Virus record (IMG/VR): IMGVR_UViG_3300047552_001104
Location: 1-21,313 of that record
DNA: 21,313 bases
Strand: one strand, 5' to 3'
From: a virus
This document shows positions 12,953 to 21,313 of the stretch, piece after piece. The notes beneath the pieces were generated by a model, which saw only the letters and a program-made list of their open reading frames with translations, ran no database searches and was not told the DNA's origin. The translations under genes were made by a program, and so were the position numbers. Numbering within the stretch: position 1 is the first letter of the stretch; each line of letters begins with the position of its first letter.

Positions 12953-13134
12953 AAGACATGGAATAATGTCCAGTCGCAATAAGTTTTGAACCTTCTTGTT
13001 GCGACCGACATCATCCTATGTGATGATTACAATTAAACAGTTTGGAGAGTCTCGAAAAACTTTCCTCCTAAACCACATCATGGGTGACGCCCATCGTTCA
13101 GAAAAGTCACAGGATACCTCACGGTATTCTTTTT
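12953..13134 (+). ncRNA. candidate multi-hairpin small RNA or structured capsid-gene leader
   Basis: Six hairpins follow one another in about 180 bases with no supportable ORF. H1 is GACAT/ATGTC (12955-12970). H2 is GTCGCAA/TTGCGAC (12973-13005). H3 is ATCATC/GATGAT (13010-13027). H4 is GTTTGGAG/CTCCTAAAC with one bulge (13040-13073). H5 is ATGGG/CCCAT (13080-13094). H6 is a terminator-like stem (13112-13129) with a T-run. A promoter at 12920-12946 supplies the 5' end. It could be an independent small RNA or a leader with an attenuator before the decoration and capsid genes. No known RNA family is recognised. Confidence 0.5.
13112..13134 (+). terminator. intrinsic terminator or attenuator
   Basis: GGATACC (13112-13118) and GGTATTC (13123-13129) pair over seven positions (one G-U) around the loop TCAC, followed by TTTTTGTTT. 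It lies 40 bases before the decoration-protein start, so full termination here would cut the capsid genes off from the promoter at 12920. Partial read-through is likely. Confidence 0.6.
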
Positions 13135-13173
13135 GTTTGGGGAATTATTATTAAAATAGTCATAAAAATTCAT

Positions 13174-13602
13174 ATGATTAAACGTATTTCAGGAAATCCA
13201 AAGATTGAATACTTTGCGAAGGCAGCATCTACAGCATTTCCACAAGGAAGTCTCGTCTACGCAAACGGTTCAGGTTACTTAATCCCAGCAGATGCCACAT
13301 CAGGTGATCATTTGGGAATTTTGCTTTACCCAGTAGCCGCAACAGACGCAGATTATGCAGTCGCAACAAAAGTAGCAGTCGATGTCATCTCACCAGAAGA
13401 TGTTTTTGAGGCTGATGTAGAAACCGGAACATTTACCGCCGCTATGGTTGGTAATCGTTACGACCTCGTTGCTGATGGAGACGCTCTTGACGTGAGTGCA
13501 ACCGCTAAAAAGGTTGTAACTATCGTTGGCTTTATCAGTTCTTCAAAAGCTCTGATTAAAGTAAACGCAGTTATCACAAGCGCAGACGTAGCAACCTCAT
13601 AG
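13174..13602 (+). CDS. head decoration-like protein
   Basis: A 142-residue beta-rich protein directly before the capsid gene. Its sequence includes GSLVYANGSGYLIPADATSG, HLGILLYPVAAT and VEAD-type strands. It resembles small capsid decoration or stabilisation proteins of the gpD/capsid-cement kind, which are commonly this size and in this position. I take ATG 13174 as the start. An upstream in-frame ATG at 13084 would add 30 odd residues read through the terminator-like hairpin and is rejected. High Ala/Val/Thr content fits an abundant virion protein. Confidence 0.65.
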   Translation: MIKRISGNPKIEYFAKAASTAFPQGSLVYANGSGYLIPADATSGDHLGILLYPVAATDADYAVATKVAVDVISPEDVFEADVETGTFTAAMVGNRYDLVADGDALDVSATAKKVVTIVGFISSSKALIKVNAVITSADVATS

Positions 13603-13627
13603 TATTATTCACTAATTTATCATTATT

Positions 13628-14638
13628 ATGGAAGAAACATCATTACTTTCAACCCTCACGCTTCCTGAACTTGCTGATTTGGTGCGTCGTAACTTCTCAA
13701 TAAATAAAGCTTTGGTACAGCCAGCGGCTGAACAACTTTTCATTAAAGACCCTATTGGATCTGGAAAAGGAAACACAAAGCGTTATCATGAGTACGATGT
13801 ACAAACATTCGCACGAAGAAAGCGACAAGGAGAGGCTTCAAAACAAGCTTCTGTAGGCCTCGGGTACTACGTAACACTCGAGAAAAAGCGTATTGCTATG
13901 GAAGTTGCCTTTACTCAGGAAATGATTGACGAAAATCAGTATCCGGAGGTAGGAACAGCTATGCGTTCGCTCAGTCAATTCTGTCCACAACGAACAGAAC
14001 TCGACCTTACTCACATCCTCACGTTCTCAAATGCAACAAGCTATACAGACATGGACGGAGACACCGTTACCACATCAGTTGGTGATAGCCTCTCCCTTGT
14101 ATACACACTGCACACATTGAAGTTTTCATCTGCAACATACTCAAACCGAGTATCAGGAGACCCAATCTTCTCAGGTGGTGGTTTGACCGCGGCTGAAAAC
14201 TTGATGACGACCAACATTCTCTCAAACTTTGGAGAAAAACGACGCATGAGCTTCAACAAGATTGTGACTTCGGATGATCCAGAGACAGTGAAAGCGGTTA
14301 AACAAGTTATGCAGTCAACAGCAGATGTGGACGGCGCACATGCTGGCGTTATGAACGTCAACAAGAACGCGTACACACACGTTGTATTGCCTTACTTGGC
14401 AACAGACGCAAATGGAAACTACAACAGCTCAAAAGCTCGATGGTGGTTCTTGATTGCGGCTACCGGTGGAACAGACGGATGGCAGGCATACTACGCTACC
14501 TTTGAGGCAGAACACCTCAAAACTGCGAACGGCTCAAATGAAGATTTCTCTCGAGACATCTACAAGGAGGGTGTTCGTAAAGGATACGGTGTTCGTGCCG
14601 TAACAGGTCGTGGAGTTATCGGAAGTCTTGCGCAGTAA
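13628..14638 (+). CDS. major capsid protein (HK97-fold expected)
   Basis: A 336-residue protein with features of HK97-like major capsid proteins. It has a helical N-terminal arm (SLLSTLTLPELADLVRRNFS), an E-loop-like region with RRKRQGEASKQASVGLGYY, and a P-domain helix with FTQEMIDENQYPEVGTAMRS. The C-terminal domain has FNKIVTSDDPETVKAVKQVM and ends KEGVRKGYGVRAVTGRGVIG. It is the expected partner of the scaffold-like (10990) and decoration-like (13174) proteins. No N-terminal delta-domain or protease site is obvious, consistent with a separate scaffold. The start follows ATCATTATT with no Shine-Dalgarno. Confidence 0.82.
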   Translation: MEETSLLSTLTLPELADLVRRNFSINKALVQPAAEQLFIKDPIGSGKGNTKRYHEYDVQTFARRKRQGEASKQASVGLGYYVTLEKKRIAMEVAFTQEMIDENQYPEVGTAMRSLSQFCPQRTELDLTHILTFSNATSYTDMDGDTVTTSVGDSLSLVYTLHTLKFSSATYSNRVSGDPIFSGGGLTAAENLMTTNILSNFGEKRRMSFNKIVTSDDPETVKAVKQVMQSTADVDGAHAGVMNVNKNAYTHVVLPYLATDANGNYNSSKARWWFLIAATGGTDGWQAYYATFEAEHLKTANGSNEDFSRDIYKEGVRKGYGVRAVTGRGVIGSLAQ

Positions 14639-14656
14639 TAAAAATAACGATATAAT
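14628..14656 (+). promoter_or_regulatory. promoter of the homing endonuclease gene
   Basis: TTGCGC (14628-14633, inside the last codons of the capsid gene), a 17-base spacer and a perfect TATAAT (14651-14656). A second TATAAT follows at 14662-14667. The predicted start near 14663 gives a leader of about 22 bases without a Shine-Dalgarno. Confidence 0.6.
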
Positions 14657-14684
14657 TTGGGTATAATAATCCATTTATATCCTT

Positions 14685-15488
14685 ATGAAAAGTTGTGTTC
14701 ATTGTAAAAAAGAATTTATACCTACAAATAACTCCAGAGGATTGTTTTGTTCAAAGGTGTGTTATGGGGATAGTAGAAGTGGTGTTCGTAAGACCCCAGC
14801 TATCTTAAAAATATGCGTGCATTGTAAATGTCAATTTGTGTTAAGGAGCGGAAACAAAGGAATATACTGTTCCAAAAACTGTAAATCTCAACACCAAAAG
14901 ACCTCTATGCTGGCAGAAAAAAACCCTTTTTACGGCAAAAAACATACCGACAGAGCAAAAGAGAATATTTCCCTACATTTTACAGGGTTGATGGTAGGCA
15001 AAAGTAATCCTTTTTTTGGAAGACATCATACAAAAGAAACGATTACTACCCTGTCAGAAAAAATGACAGGAAAGCCATCACCCATGAAAGGTGTTATACG
15101 GGATGATATTCGTGGCGATAATAATCCTGCAAAGAGTGCGGAGGTACGATTAAAAATAAGTAAAAAAAGACTTGGCGTACCAATACCAAAATTGCAAGGA
15201 GCAAATCATCCAAGGTGGAAAGGTGGAGCTGACTCTGAAAGTGAAAGGATACGTCACTCACCAGAATATCGTGAATGGAGGTATAAAGTATTTAAAAGAG
15301 ATAACTGGTTATGTGTCTGGTGTAACGAAAAAAAAGCGTACATAGAAGCAGATCATATAAAGTTATTTTCAGAATATCCAGAATTACGTTTGGATGTGAA
15401 CAATGGAAGAACTTTGTGTAGGAGTTGCCATAAAAAACGTCATTATGGAAACAAATTTACTAACGCGTATATATCTATAAGCCCATAA
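14685..15488 (+). CDS. NUMOD3-HNH homing endonuclease
   Basis: A 267-residue free-standing homing endonuclease. The N-terminus has two similar zinc-ribbon-like units (CVHC...FCSKVC at residues 4-26 and CVHC...YCSKNC at 44-66). The middle has NUMOD3-type DNA-contact repeats (KNPFYGKKHT at 79-88, KSNPFFGRHHT at 106-116, then weaker GKPSPMKG and GDNNPAKS). The C-terminus is an HNH nuclease with CVWC (210-213), EADHI (221-225, His224) and NNGRTLCRSCHKKRH (239-253). Such genes spread by cutting alleles that lack them. It sits between the capsid and beta-helix genes, has its own promoter and is visibly more A-rich than its neighbours, all signs of insertion as a mobile gene. No intron or split exon is seen around it. 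Confidence 0.9.
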   Translation: MKSCVHCKKEFIPTNNSRGLFCSKVCYGDSRSGVRKTPAILKICVHCKCQFVLRSGNKGIYCSKNCKSQHQKTSMLAEKNPFYGKKHTDRAKENISLHFTGLMVGKSNPFFGRHHTKETITTLSEKMTGKPSPMKGVIRDDIRGDNNPAKSAEVRLKISKKRLGVPIPKLQGANHPRWKGGADSESERIRHSPEYREWRYKVFKRDNWLCVWCNEKKAYIEADHIKLFSEYPELRLDVNNGRTLCRSCHKKRHYGNKFTNAYISISP

Positions 15489-15534
15489 GGGTGAGAGGTG
15501 GTAGGAGGGATATACACGCATAACAAAAAAAGAC

Positions 15535-16500
15535 ATGTACAATAAAAATGTAGGACTTGGAGCACTCACATTATCCGCATTGCACGGGATTAAAGCTACG
15601 TATGGAAAGGTATTTTTCGTAGGAGACAGCTCAACCGTTGACCTTTCTCGCGTTCGACAGCTCTTCGGAGTTGACCCAGACGGAGAACTTCGTTATTTCG
15701 ATGACTTGGAAGAGTGTTTAAACTCTGGAGCAGTCGTCGCAAATCGTGGAGATGTCATCTTGGTTGCTCCCGGACATGCTGAAACAGTGAGCTCGGCTGG
15801 TGCTATTGCGCTTGATATTGCTGATATTAACATTATTGGCCTTGGAAACGGTAGTAACCGCCCAACCATTACGTTTGATACCGCAACAACCGCAACAATT
15901 ACCGTGAGCGCAGCAAATGTGTCAGTTGAAAACGTGATTGTATCGGCAAACTTTGCCGATATTGTTTCACCTTTCACCCTTACGACCGCAAAGAACTTCA
16001 AACTTAAAGGTGTTGACGTAAAAGCAACAGCTACAAATATGAACTTCTTGTACGTTGTTGACACAAACGCAACGACAAACGACGCGGCTGGACTTACGAT
16101 TGAAGGATGTCGCTGGATTGAACCAGATACAGCAACCCTCTCAATGGTAAAAGCAGACGGTGATAATGACGATGTTGTCATTAAAAATAACTTCTTGTCG
16201 CTCGGTGTAAACAACAACAAAGCTTCTCTTGTGGCAATTATCACAGGAAAGAGTTTGTTTAACGCACAGATTACCGACAATATGGTGTATCGTCTCAATA
16301 CCGATACAGCAACAGGAGGTATTCTTGTTACCACGGATCAGTCAGATAATTCAGGAATTATCGCACGAAACTTCGCGCAACATGCTGATAACGCCGCAGA
16401 AGTACTTATTACTGCCTCATCAGGCTTCGGAGTCTTTGAAAACAGAGCTTCGGGTGTCGCTGGTGCAACAGGATATGTACTTCCAGCAGTAGACAGCTAA
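15535..16500 (+). CDS. beta-helix virion protein
   Basis: A 321-residue protein. Residues about 20-95 form a globular start with a GDVILVAPGHAETV strand (pectate-lyase-like entry). The rest, about 95-310, has repeating short strands and Asn/Ser turns (ITVSAANVSVENVIVSANFA, LTIEGCRWIEPDTATLSMVK, VVIKNNFLSLGVNNN) that fit a right-handed parallel beta-helix. Phage proteins of this kind can be decoration, baseplate or spike proteins. No acidic catalytic cluster of a depolymerase is evident. Before insertion of the homing gene it would have followed the capsid gene directly, which favours an abundant virion structural role. Confidence 0.65.
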   Translation: MYNKNVGLGALTLSALHGIKATYGKVFFVGDSSTVDLSRVRQLFGVDPDGELRYFDDLEECLNSGAVVANRGDVILVAPGHAETVSSAGAIALDIADINIIGLGNGSNRPTITFDTATTATITVSAANVSVENVIVSANFADIVSPFTLTTAKNFKLKGVDVKATATNMNFLYVVDTNATTNDAAGLTIEGCRWIEPDTATLSMVKADGDNDDVVIKNNFLSLGVNNNKASLVAIITGKSLFNAQITDNMVYRLNTDTATGGILVTTDQSDNSGIIARNFAQHADNAAEVLITASSGFGVFENRASGVAGATGYVLPAVDS

Positions 16501-16504
16501 TCGT

Positions 16505-16551
16505 AGTCTCTTCCTGCCCCTCTTGTGTGTTTGGGGGGCAGAACAGAGACT
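16505..16551 (+). other. strong GC-rich hairpin without T-run
   Basis: AGTCTC (16505-16510) pairs with GAGACT (16546-16551) and CTGCCCC (16514-16520) with GGGGCAG (16535-16541); TT/AA pairs bridge the two parts. The loop is about 14 bases. It starts four bases after the beta-helix stop codon. With no T-run after it, it is more likely an mRNA-stabilising or processing hairpin than an intrinsic terminator. Confidence 0.6.
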
Positions 16552-16587
16552 ATGACACACATTATTTAACACTAATCATTAACATTT

Positions 16588-17220
16588 ATGGAAGGATATA
16601 GGAAAGAACAAGTTATTTTCGATGGTACTGGTGTTCTACAAGCCGTCTTTACCGCCGCAATTACAAACATTATCACCTCAAATGGTCATGGGTACACAGG
16701 TGGAGAGAGATTGCAATTCACCACAGCAGATACACTCCCCGCAGGTCTTTCGCTCACGACAGACTATTTTGTGATAGCGTCAAGCGTAACAACCAATACA
16801 TTCAAGGTTTCGGCAGTACTAGACGGGGCTGAGGTTGATATTACCGATACTGGAACAGGAGTACACACCATGCACTTAAAAGGCAAGGTACTTTTCGTTG
16901 AAGGGTACAAAGATTTGTTTCTTTCGCTCAATACATCAGGAACGGCGACATTTACGGTCAAGGTGCAGGGTTCATATAGCGACACCATGCCGGACTTTTC
17001 GGCGGCTCAATCGACGACAAACCGTTGGGACTACATCACACTTAAAGATATGGAAGACGCGTCGGCAATAGACGGAGACACGGGTATTGCACCGGCTGGA
17101 GCAGATGACAACCGACAGTTTATGGTCAATGTTAATCAGCTCAAATGGTTGACCGTTAATAAAACAGCGTGGACACAGGGTAAAATCCGTGTAGCCGTTG
17201 CGATGAGTAATAATATCTAA
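16588..17220 (+). CDS. virion protein with phage beta-sandwich repeat domain
   Basis: A 210-residue protein. Residues about 20-95 (NGHGYTGGERLQFTTADTLP, then LTTDYFVIASSVTTNTFKVS and DTGTGVHTM) match a small beta-domain that recurs in many phage virion proteins. Residues about 97-210 form another beta-rich domain with KVLFVEGYKDLFLSLNTSG. A tail, neck or adhesion component is likely. It ends four bases before the coiled-coil gene, with the start at 17225 following CTAACACC. Confidence 0.65.
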   Translation: MEGYRKEQVIFDGTGVLQAVFTAAITNIITSNGHGYTGGERLQFTTADTLPAGLSLTTDYFVIASSVTTNTFKVSAVLDGAEVDITDTGTGVHTMHLKGKVLFVEGYKDLFLSLNTSGTATFTVKVQGSYSDTMPDFSAAQSTTNRWDYITLKDMEDASAIDGDTGIAPAGADDNRQFMVNVNQLKWLTVNKTAWTQGKIRVAVAMSNNI

Positions 17221-17224
17221 CACC

Positions 17225-18097
17225 ATGACTAATACCATTCAAACAAAAGAGGAAGTCATTAAAGAACTTGACGAGGTTCGCAAACTCATACAGATCGAGA
17301 AGAACAAACTCTCGAGGCTTTTGAATGAACAAAATGCGGTACGTCTTGAGAATGGTAAAGTACTGGAAGAGGGTGAGAGATACCGAAAAAAGACGGAGTT
17401 GCTCAAAAAAACTCATGATAAGACAGTAAAATCAGTCGGTGGGTACGTTGAAACTGAAAAACAGCACGAGAATAAGGTAAAAAAACTCACCACAGAGGTA
17501 AATGTGCTTGAAAAAACACTTTCAGAGAAAACGAAAGCATTTGAAGTACAGAAAAAAGAGACTGAAAAAACTCTCGACAAGCAAACAAAGATAATGAATG
17601 ACACCTTTGAAGCGTTGCAAAATAACATCGAAAACGCCTCAAAAAAACTACTTAAAATACAGAACGATATAACTATCGCAAGTAGTGAAAAGACACGGCT
17701 AGAGACCGAAAATGGTCGTTTAGTAGCGTCCACAGAGCAAAATAACAACGTCGCGTCTATCTTGAATGTAAAACTCGCTCAAATCCAAAGTGATATTGAG
17801 AAAAAGACTGCGGAACTTACAGAACTTGAAGATGGTGTTGAAAACGAAAGAGAGGAACTATCAAAAGCAAAAGACGCAAAAACAGTTTTTGATGGCGAGA
17901 TTGTCGCAAAGCAAAGTGAAATCGCAGAACTCAAAAAAGATATTGTAAAAATTAAAGAAGACACGAAGAAAGTACGTGAAGTATACGAAACGGAGAAAGT
18001 AAAACTCTTTTCTATCGCCGATCGTGAAGAGTCACTACGACAACGCGAGGCTTTTATCAAGGAGAAGTATGAAATGGCCGGCATTAACTACGAATAA
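17225..18097 (+). CDS. long coiled-coil protein
   Basis: A 290-residue protein that is almost entirely heptad-repeat coiled coil ([20 protein letters not shown] through [20 protein letters not shown]), with a short break near residues 70-80 ([11 protein letters not shown]). There is no membrane segment or motif. Coiled-coil proteins next to fibre genes can be fibre stalks, chaperones or small tape-measure-like proteins; none can be chosen from sequence. It lies five bases before the fibre-like gene. Confidence 0.65.
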   Translation: MTNTIQTKEEVIKELDEVRKLIQIEKNKLSRLLNEQNAVRLENGKVLEEGERYRKKTELLKKTHDKTVKSVGGYVETEKQHENKVKKLTTEVNVLEKTLSEKTKAFEVQKKETEKTLDKQTKIMNDTFEALQNNIENASKKLLKIQNDITIASSEKTRLETENGRLVASTEQNNNVASILNVKLAQIQSDIEKKTAELTELEDGVENEREELSKAKDAKTVFDGEIVAKQSEIAELKKDIVKIKEDTKKVREVYETEKVKLFSIADREESLRQREAFIKEKYEMAGINYE

Positions 18098-18102
18098 AAC
18101 AT

Positions 18103-21100
18103 ATGAAAACAAGAACACAAAAAATAATAGCCACATCGCTCATTATTTTGAGTGTTTTGTTGCTCTCATTTAACGTATCAAAAGCGGCTTTTGACGGTAG
18201 TTTATGGAATAGTAGGGGTACATACATCGAGCCTATCTTTAGTAACGGTATTAACATTCTCATTAAAGGTTCAAACAAGTATTTAAACTTTGGTACATTA
18301 TCTGGTTCTAGTGGATATGGTGTACGCGATAACAGTGGTACTATTGAAATAAAGAACAGTGGTGGAGCTTGGGCGGCTCCTTCGGCGGGTGGAGAAGCCA
18401 ACACGGCCAGCAACTTAGGGACTGGTGAAGGTATTTTTGGTACTAAAGTAGGTGTTGATTTGCGCTTCAAGTCTCTTATTGCGGGTACGGGAGTAACATT
18501 TTCTACAACAACAAACGATATTACGATAAACTCTAGTGCGACTGGAGGCGGAGCGACAACAACCATCAACAACGCAACCGGCCCAGCGTTTACGTTTGCC
18601 ACCTCATCAGACACAAACCTCGGACTCAATATCACCTCGGGCGCAAGTACCGTGACGTTCACCCCAACATGGATTGGCACGCTTGCAAATAGCCGTATCG
18701 CTTCTTCTTCTGTGTGGAATGCGGCCGCAGCTTCAACGACTGCTCTCACGCCTACGTATATAAGAAGTCAAATATCCGAAAATATTGCAGGAATGGTGTA
18801 CTCAACCACTACAGGCCTTTTTTCTCAAGACTTTTTATACGGGGGCCTACCAGCAATCAGTGACATTAACTACTGGGACGGAAAAGCAGATTACGCGTTC
18901 ACTTCAAATAACTTTTCTGGTACAGGCAACTTCACAACTTCTGGTGCAGTAAGAGCAACTTCTTCACACACAACCAACGCCACTACAACAAACTTGGCGG
19001 TGACTGGGTGGTTTAAGATGTTTACGCAGGTATTCACTGACTTGCCGTCGTTCGTAACCTACATCCAAACCCTCATCACAGAAAACATTACAGGACTTGC
19101 ATTTTCAGGAGGGCAACTTTCGCTGGAAGCGGGGTATAAACTTCTTACGGATAACGCCTCAAGTACATGGGACACTGCGTACACCGATCGTCTTAAATGG
19201 GACGGAGGAGCTACGGGGCTCGTGGCTTCTACAGGGCGTACATCGCTTGGACTAACTGACACGGCAACACTTGCGTCTACTACGTTTGCTCTTGCTTCAC
19301 ATACTCAAGCAACCTCAACTATAACAGGAGTCTTCGGTGTTCCATCGGGAGGAACGGGTGCTACGACTTTGACTGGTATTCTTCTTGGAAATGGTACAAG
19401 TCCAGTAACAACGATTACCAACAGTTCAGCAAATTGGGACGCAGCGGCCGCTAGTACGACAGCTATGAACCCCGGATACTTGCGCGGACTATTCTCAAAT
19501 ACCGCAACAGGATTGTCCTACTCATCGGCTACGGGTGTAACAACATTCACTGCTGGGTACTCAATACCGATCACCGCGTCATCGACTGAAAGGCACAACT
19601 TCTTCGCAACACCAAGCACGCGGATTACCGCAGGGACAGGACTTTCGTGGACGGGCAACATGCTAAACTCAAATGGAGCTTCTTCAACTATCGCGAATAC
19701 ATGGCCACTCTTGCAGACATTCACTACTGGTATCTCAATCCCCGGCTATCTTCGTGATGGATCGAGCGCGACTGGGACATCAGGTTTGTGTCTCCTATCA
19801 ACAGGAACATCGACAGCTTGGACAACATGCCCAGGTGCAGGTGGTGGTGAAGCAAACACCGCTTCAAACTTGGGGACTGGATACGGACTATTTACTTCTA
19901 AGGTAGGTGTAGACTTGCAATTCAAGTCACTGATTGCCGGTACGGGGATTACTATGTCAACTTCGACAACAGGCCTCACGATCAACTCAACAGCAAGTGG
20001 CGGTTCAAACTGGACACTTGGTGCTGGGTTCTTGCGCCCGGCGACGTCAACTGACGGTGTGAGTGTGGGTACAACAACGTCATTTGCAACATTCTCACTT
20101 GCTGGCTCATACGCACAGAGAATACTTTCAAACTCAACAACGACCTTTACAATCTACAACGCTTCAAGTACGGCAGTGTTCAATTTGGACACAACCGCTA
20201 CTACAACACAGTTTGTTGTCGGAGGTTCAGGACTTATTGGTCAACTTGTAGGAAACATTGATACGGGAGCTTCGACGGTGGTAGACTTTGCCTTGCGTAG
20301 AGCGGAAAATACAACAGCTTCTCTCGGAACTAAAGTATATTGGGGACGACAACGCGGAACTATTGCAAGCCCAACAACGGTTATTTCAGGTGATATGCTT
20401 TATGAACTGTTTGGTTATGGCTATGACGGCACAGACTACGCGCAATCGACGGCGATTAAGTCTACTGTAGAGGGAGTGGTGTCCAACAACGTCCTATCTG
20501 GTGTACTCTCATTCTTCACCGCAAATCCTGTAGGGGATCTTATTGAGCGACTTAAAATAAACTCAAAAGGTTGGCTCGTCGCTTCACTTCCACAAGCAAA
20601 CGGAACAGCTACCAAAAAAACAACACTTAATGATCCGTGGGGTATTCCAAGTATTACTACAGCAAACTACCAAGCAACGTACAGCGATGATATGTCTCGT
20701 ATGTTGGTATGGGGTACTGCCACATCGTCAACAATATATTTGAGAAATGGAGGTTTTGCCGCTGCTAATCAGCTGTATATAGGCACAACAGCACAGTCGA
20801 TTCAACATGTTAACCTTGGGTGGGGAGGTGCGCCAACTGCCGCAACATATAGCTTGGTAGGTCGTGGCGCGATTACCTATCAGGGGTATCACTATGTACT
20901 TCGAGCTTCAACAACCAACGCAAACTATGTGTATGTCCACCGCGCTACATCCACAGACACAAATAGTATTGCTACAGGTGGACAGTGGGCAACCACAACC
21001 ATCTCAGGTATCGCACTTCCAACAACAGCGTTCTTGATCGGCGCATACAACAACACACTCTATTTTGGAACGACAACAACAGCAATTCAGCCATACACCA

Positions 21101-21313
21101 TCTCAACAACCACAAACACACTCACCTCATCGTCGACTGGTGTAGTCATAACAGGCGCAAACTTACTGCTCACCAATACGAGAGTCAACGACCAATATAT
21201 CCATGCAGGCTTCGGAGCAGCACCATTCATCAGAAAATACACCCACACAGGAGCAGCAGTCGCAAACATCACCAACTCAAACGTCGCCGTCCCAAGTACG
21301 ACTGGCCCGGATG
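18103..21313 (+). CDS. giant fibre-like adhesin with Sec signal peptide (3' end outside window)
   Basis: The frame from ATG 18103 is open for 1070 codons to the window edge with no stop, by direct codon-by-codon reading. The N-terminus is a classic Sec signal peptide: MKTRTQK, then [18 protein letters not shown], then a likely cleavage after SKA. The mature part is very rich in Thr, Ser, Asn, Ala and Gly. It begins with [20 protein letters not shown] and [15 protein letters not shown]-type modules. It contains two copies of a 54-residue [13 protein letters not shown] module and repeated [10 protein letters not shown] segments, both of the kind found in phage tail fibres and large surface proteins. 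Position at the end of the virion operon favours a fibre or receptor-binding protein; the signal peptide is unexpected for a virion part and argues for secretion or surface display. Confidence 0.75.
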   Translation, partial: MKTRTQKIIATSLIILSVLLLSFNVSKAAFDGSLWNSRGTYIEPIFSNGINILIKGSNKYLNFGTLSGSSGYGVRDNSGTIEIKNSGGAWAAPSAGGEANTASNLGTGEGIFGTKVGVDLRFKSLIAGTGVTFSTTTNDITINSSATGGGATTTINNATGPAFTFATSSDTNLGLNITSGASTVTFTPTWIGTLANSRIASSSVWNAAAASTTALTPTYIRSQISENIAGMVYSTTTGLFSQDFLYGGLPAISDINYWDGKADYAFTSNNFSGTGNFTTSGAVRATSSHTTNATTTNLAVTGWFKMFTQVFTDLPSFVTYIQTLITENITGLAFSGGQLSLEAGYKLLTDNASSTWDTAYTDRLKWDGGATGLVASTGRTSLGLTDTATLASTTFALASHTQATSTITGVFGVPSGGTGATTLTGILLGNGTSPVTTITNSSANWDAAAASTTAMNPGYLRGLFSNTATGLSYSSATGVTTFTAGYSIPITASSTERHNFFATPSTRITAGTGLSWTGNMLNSNGASSTIANTWPLLQTFTTGISIPGYLRDGSSATGTSGLCLLSTGTSTAWTTCPGAGGGEANTASNLGTGYGLFTSKVGVDLQFKSLIAGTGITMSTSTTGLTINSTASGGSNWTLGAGFLRPATSTDGVSVGTTTSFATFSLAGSYAQRILSNSTTTFTIYNASSTAVFNLDTTATTTQFVVGGSGLIGQLVGNIDTGASTVVDFALRRAENTTASLGTKVYWGRQRGTIASPTTVISGDMLYELFGYGYDGTDYAQSTAIKSTVEGVVSNNVLSGVLSFFTANPVGDLIERLKINSKGWLVASLPQANGTATKKTTLNDPWGIPSITTANYQATYSDDMSRMLVWGTATSSTIYLRNGGFAAANQLYIGTTAQSIQHVNLGWGGAPTAATYSLVGRGAITYQGYHYVLRASTTNANYVYVHRATSTDTNSIATGGQWATTTISGIALPTTAFLIGAYNNTLYFGTTTTAIQPYTISTTTNTLTSSSTGVVITGANLLLTNTRVNDQYIHAGFGAAPFIRKYTHTGAAVANITNSNVAVPSTTGPD
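18388..18549 (+). repeat. fibre module [13 protein letters not shown], copy 1
   Basis: A 54-residue module that starts [18 protein letters not shown] and continues with [16 protein letters not shown]. By my count 41 of its 54 residues are identical to copy 2 at 19843-20004. It resembles the NTASN...GTG...G modules that recur in phage fibre proteins. Confidence 0.85.
19843..20004 (+). repeat. fibre module [13 protein letters not shown], copy 2
   Basis: The second copy ([18 protein letters not shown], then [16 protein letters not shown]), 485 residues after the first in the same frame. The DNA is diverged at many third positions, so this is an old duplication or a module gain rather than a recent one. 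Confidence 0.85.

Noticed and set aside
13084-13173. 30-residue N-terminal extension of the decoration-like protein (ATG 13084)
   Set aside because: It would be translated through the H5/terminator hairpins and is unlike the rest of the protein; ATG 13174 gives a normal start after ATTCAT.
15693-16334. 213-residue leftward frame opposite the beta-helix gene
   Set aside because: Low-complexity Val/Ala/Ser shadow of the beta-helix codons; no start signal and no recognisable motif.
18084-18749. 221-residue leftward frame opposite the start of the fibre-like gene
   Set aside because: It is antisense to a clearly coding frame with signal peptide; its Val/Pro/Ala-rich sequence is the mirror of Thr/Ser/Asn codons and it has no domain or promoter.

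Overview
The window looks like about half of a tailed-phage (Caudoviricetes) genome or prophage. It carries small and large terminase, portal, scaffold-like protein, decoration-like protein, major capsid protein and a fibre-like gene in the usual order, plus recombination, replication and lysis modules. TGA is used as a stop (for example at 2377, 2745 and 3597), so this is not a recoded-TGA genome. Almost no gene has a Shine-Dalgarno sequence; starts typically sit directly behind AT-rich trinucleotides. Sigma70-type promoters (TTGACA/TATAAT-like) are nevertheless clear. The fibre modules and the C-terminal domain of the replication protein remind me of proteins from Patescibacteria (CPR) and their phages, but host assignment is inference only.

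Layout. (1) 1-1291, leftward: a YqaJ-type exonuclease (cut by the window edge), an ERF single-strand annealing protein and two small unknown genes. (2) 1292-1540: a divergent control region with two promoters and three DnaA-box-like 9-mers. (3) 1541-4463, rightward: a lambda-O-like replication protein with five iterons inside its gene, two unknown genes, a DUF1064 nuclease-like protein and a papain-fold cysteine protease, closed by a hairpin terminator at 4468-4498. (4) 4510-5557, leftward: a small membrane protein, an SLT-type lysozyme with no start codon in its own frame, a membrane-anchored coiled-coil ORF in the overlapping frame, and a small acidic protein. (5) 5558-5932: a second divergent promoter region and a leader closed by an 11-bp inverted repeat. 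(6) 5933-6004: a tRNA with a CAT anticodon and an initiator-like C1-A72 mismatch. (7) 6006-18097, rightward: the virion genes, interrupted by a homing endonuclease gene after the capsid gene and by a roughly 180-nt multi-hairpin RNA with its own promoter and terminator-like end before the decoration gene. (8) 18103 to the window end: a very long Ser/Thr-rich fibre-like protein with a Sec signal peptide, still open at the edge.

Working model. The leftward recombination genes and the rightward replication genes are fired from one DnaA-box-containing region, and replication starts at iterons inside the replication gene. The lysis cluster and the tRNA-terminase-virion operon are fired from the second divergent region. 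The observations most worth following are the intragenic iteron origin, the initiator-like tRNA and the structured RNA just upstream of terminase, the multi-hairpin RNA before the capsid genes, the start-less lysozyme frame, and the signal peptide on a fibre-like protein.
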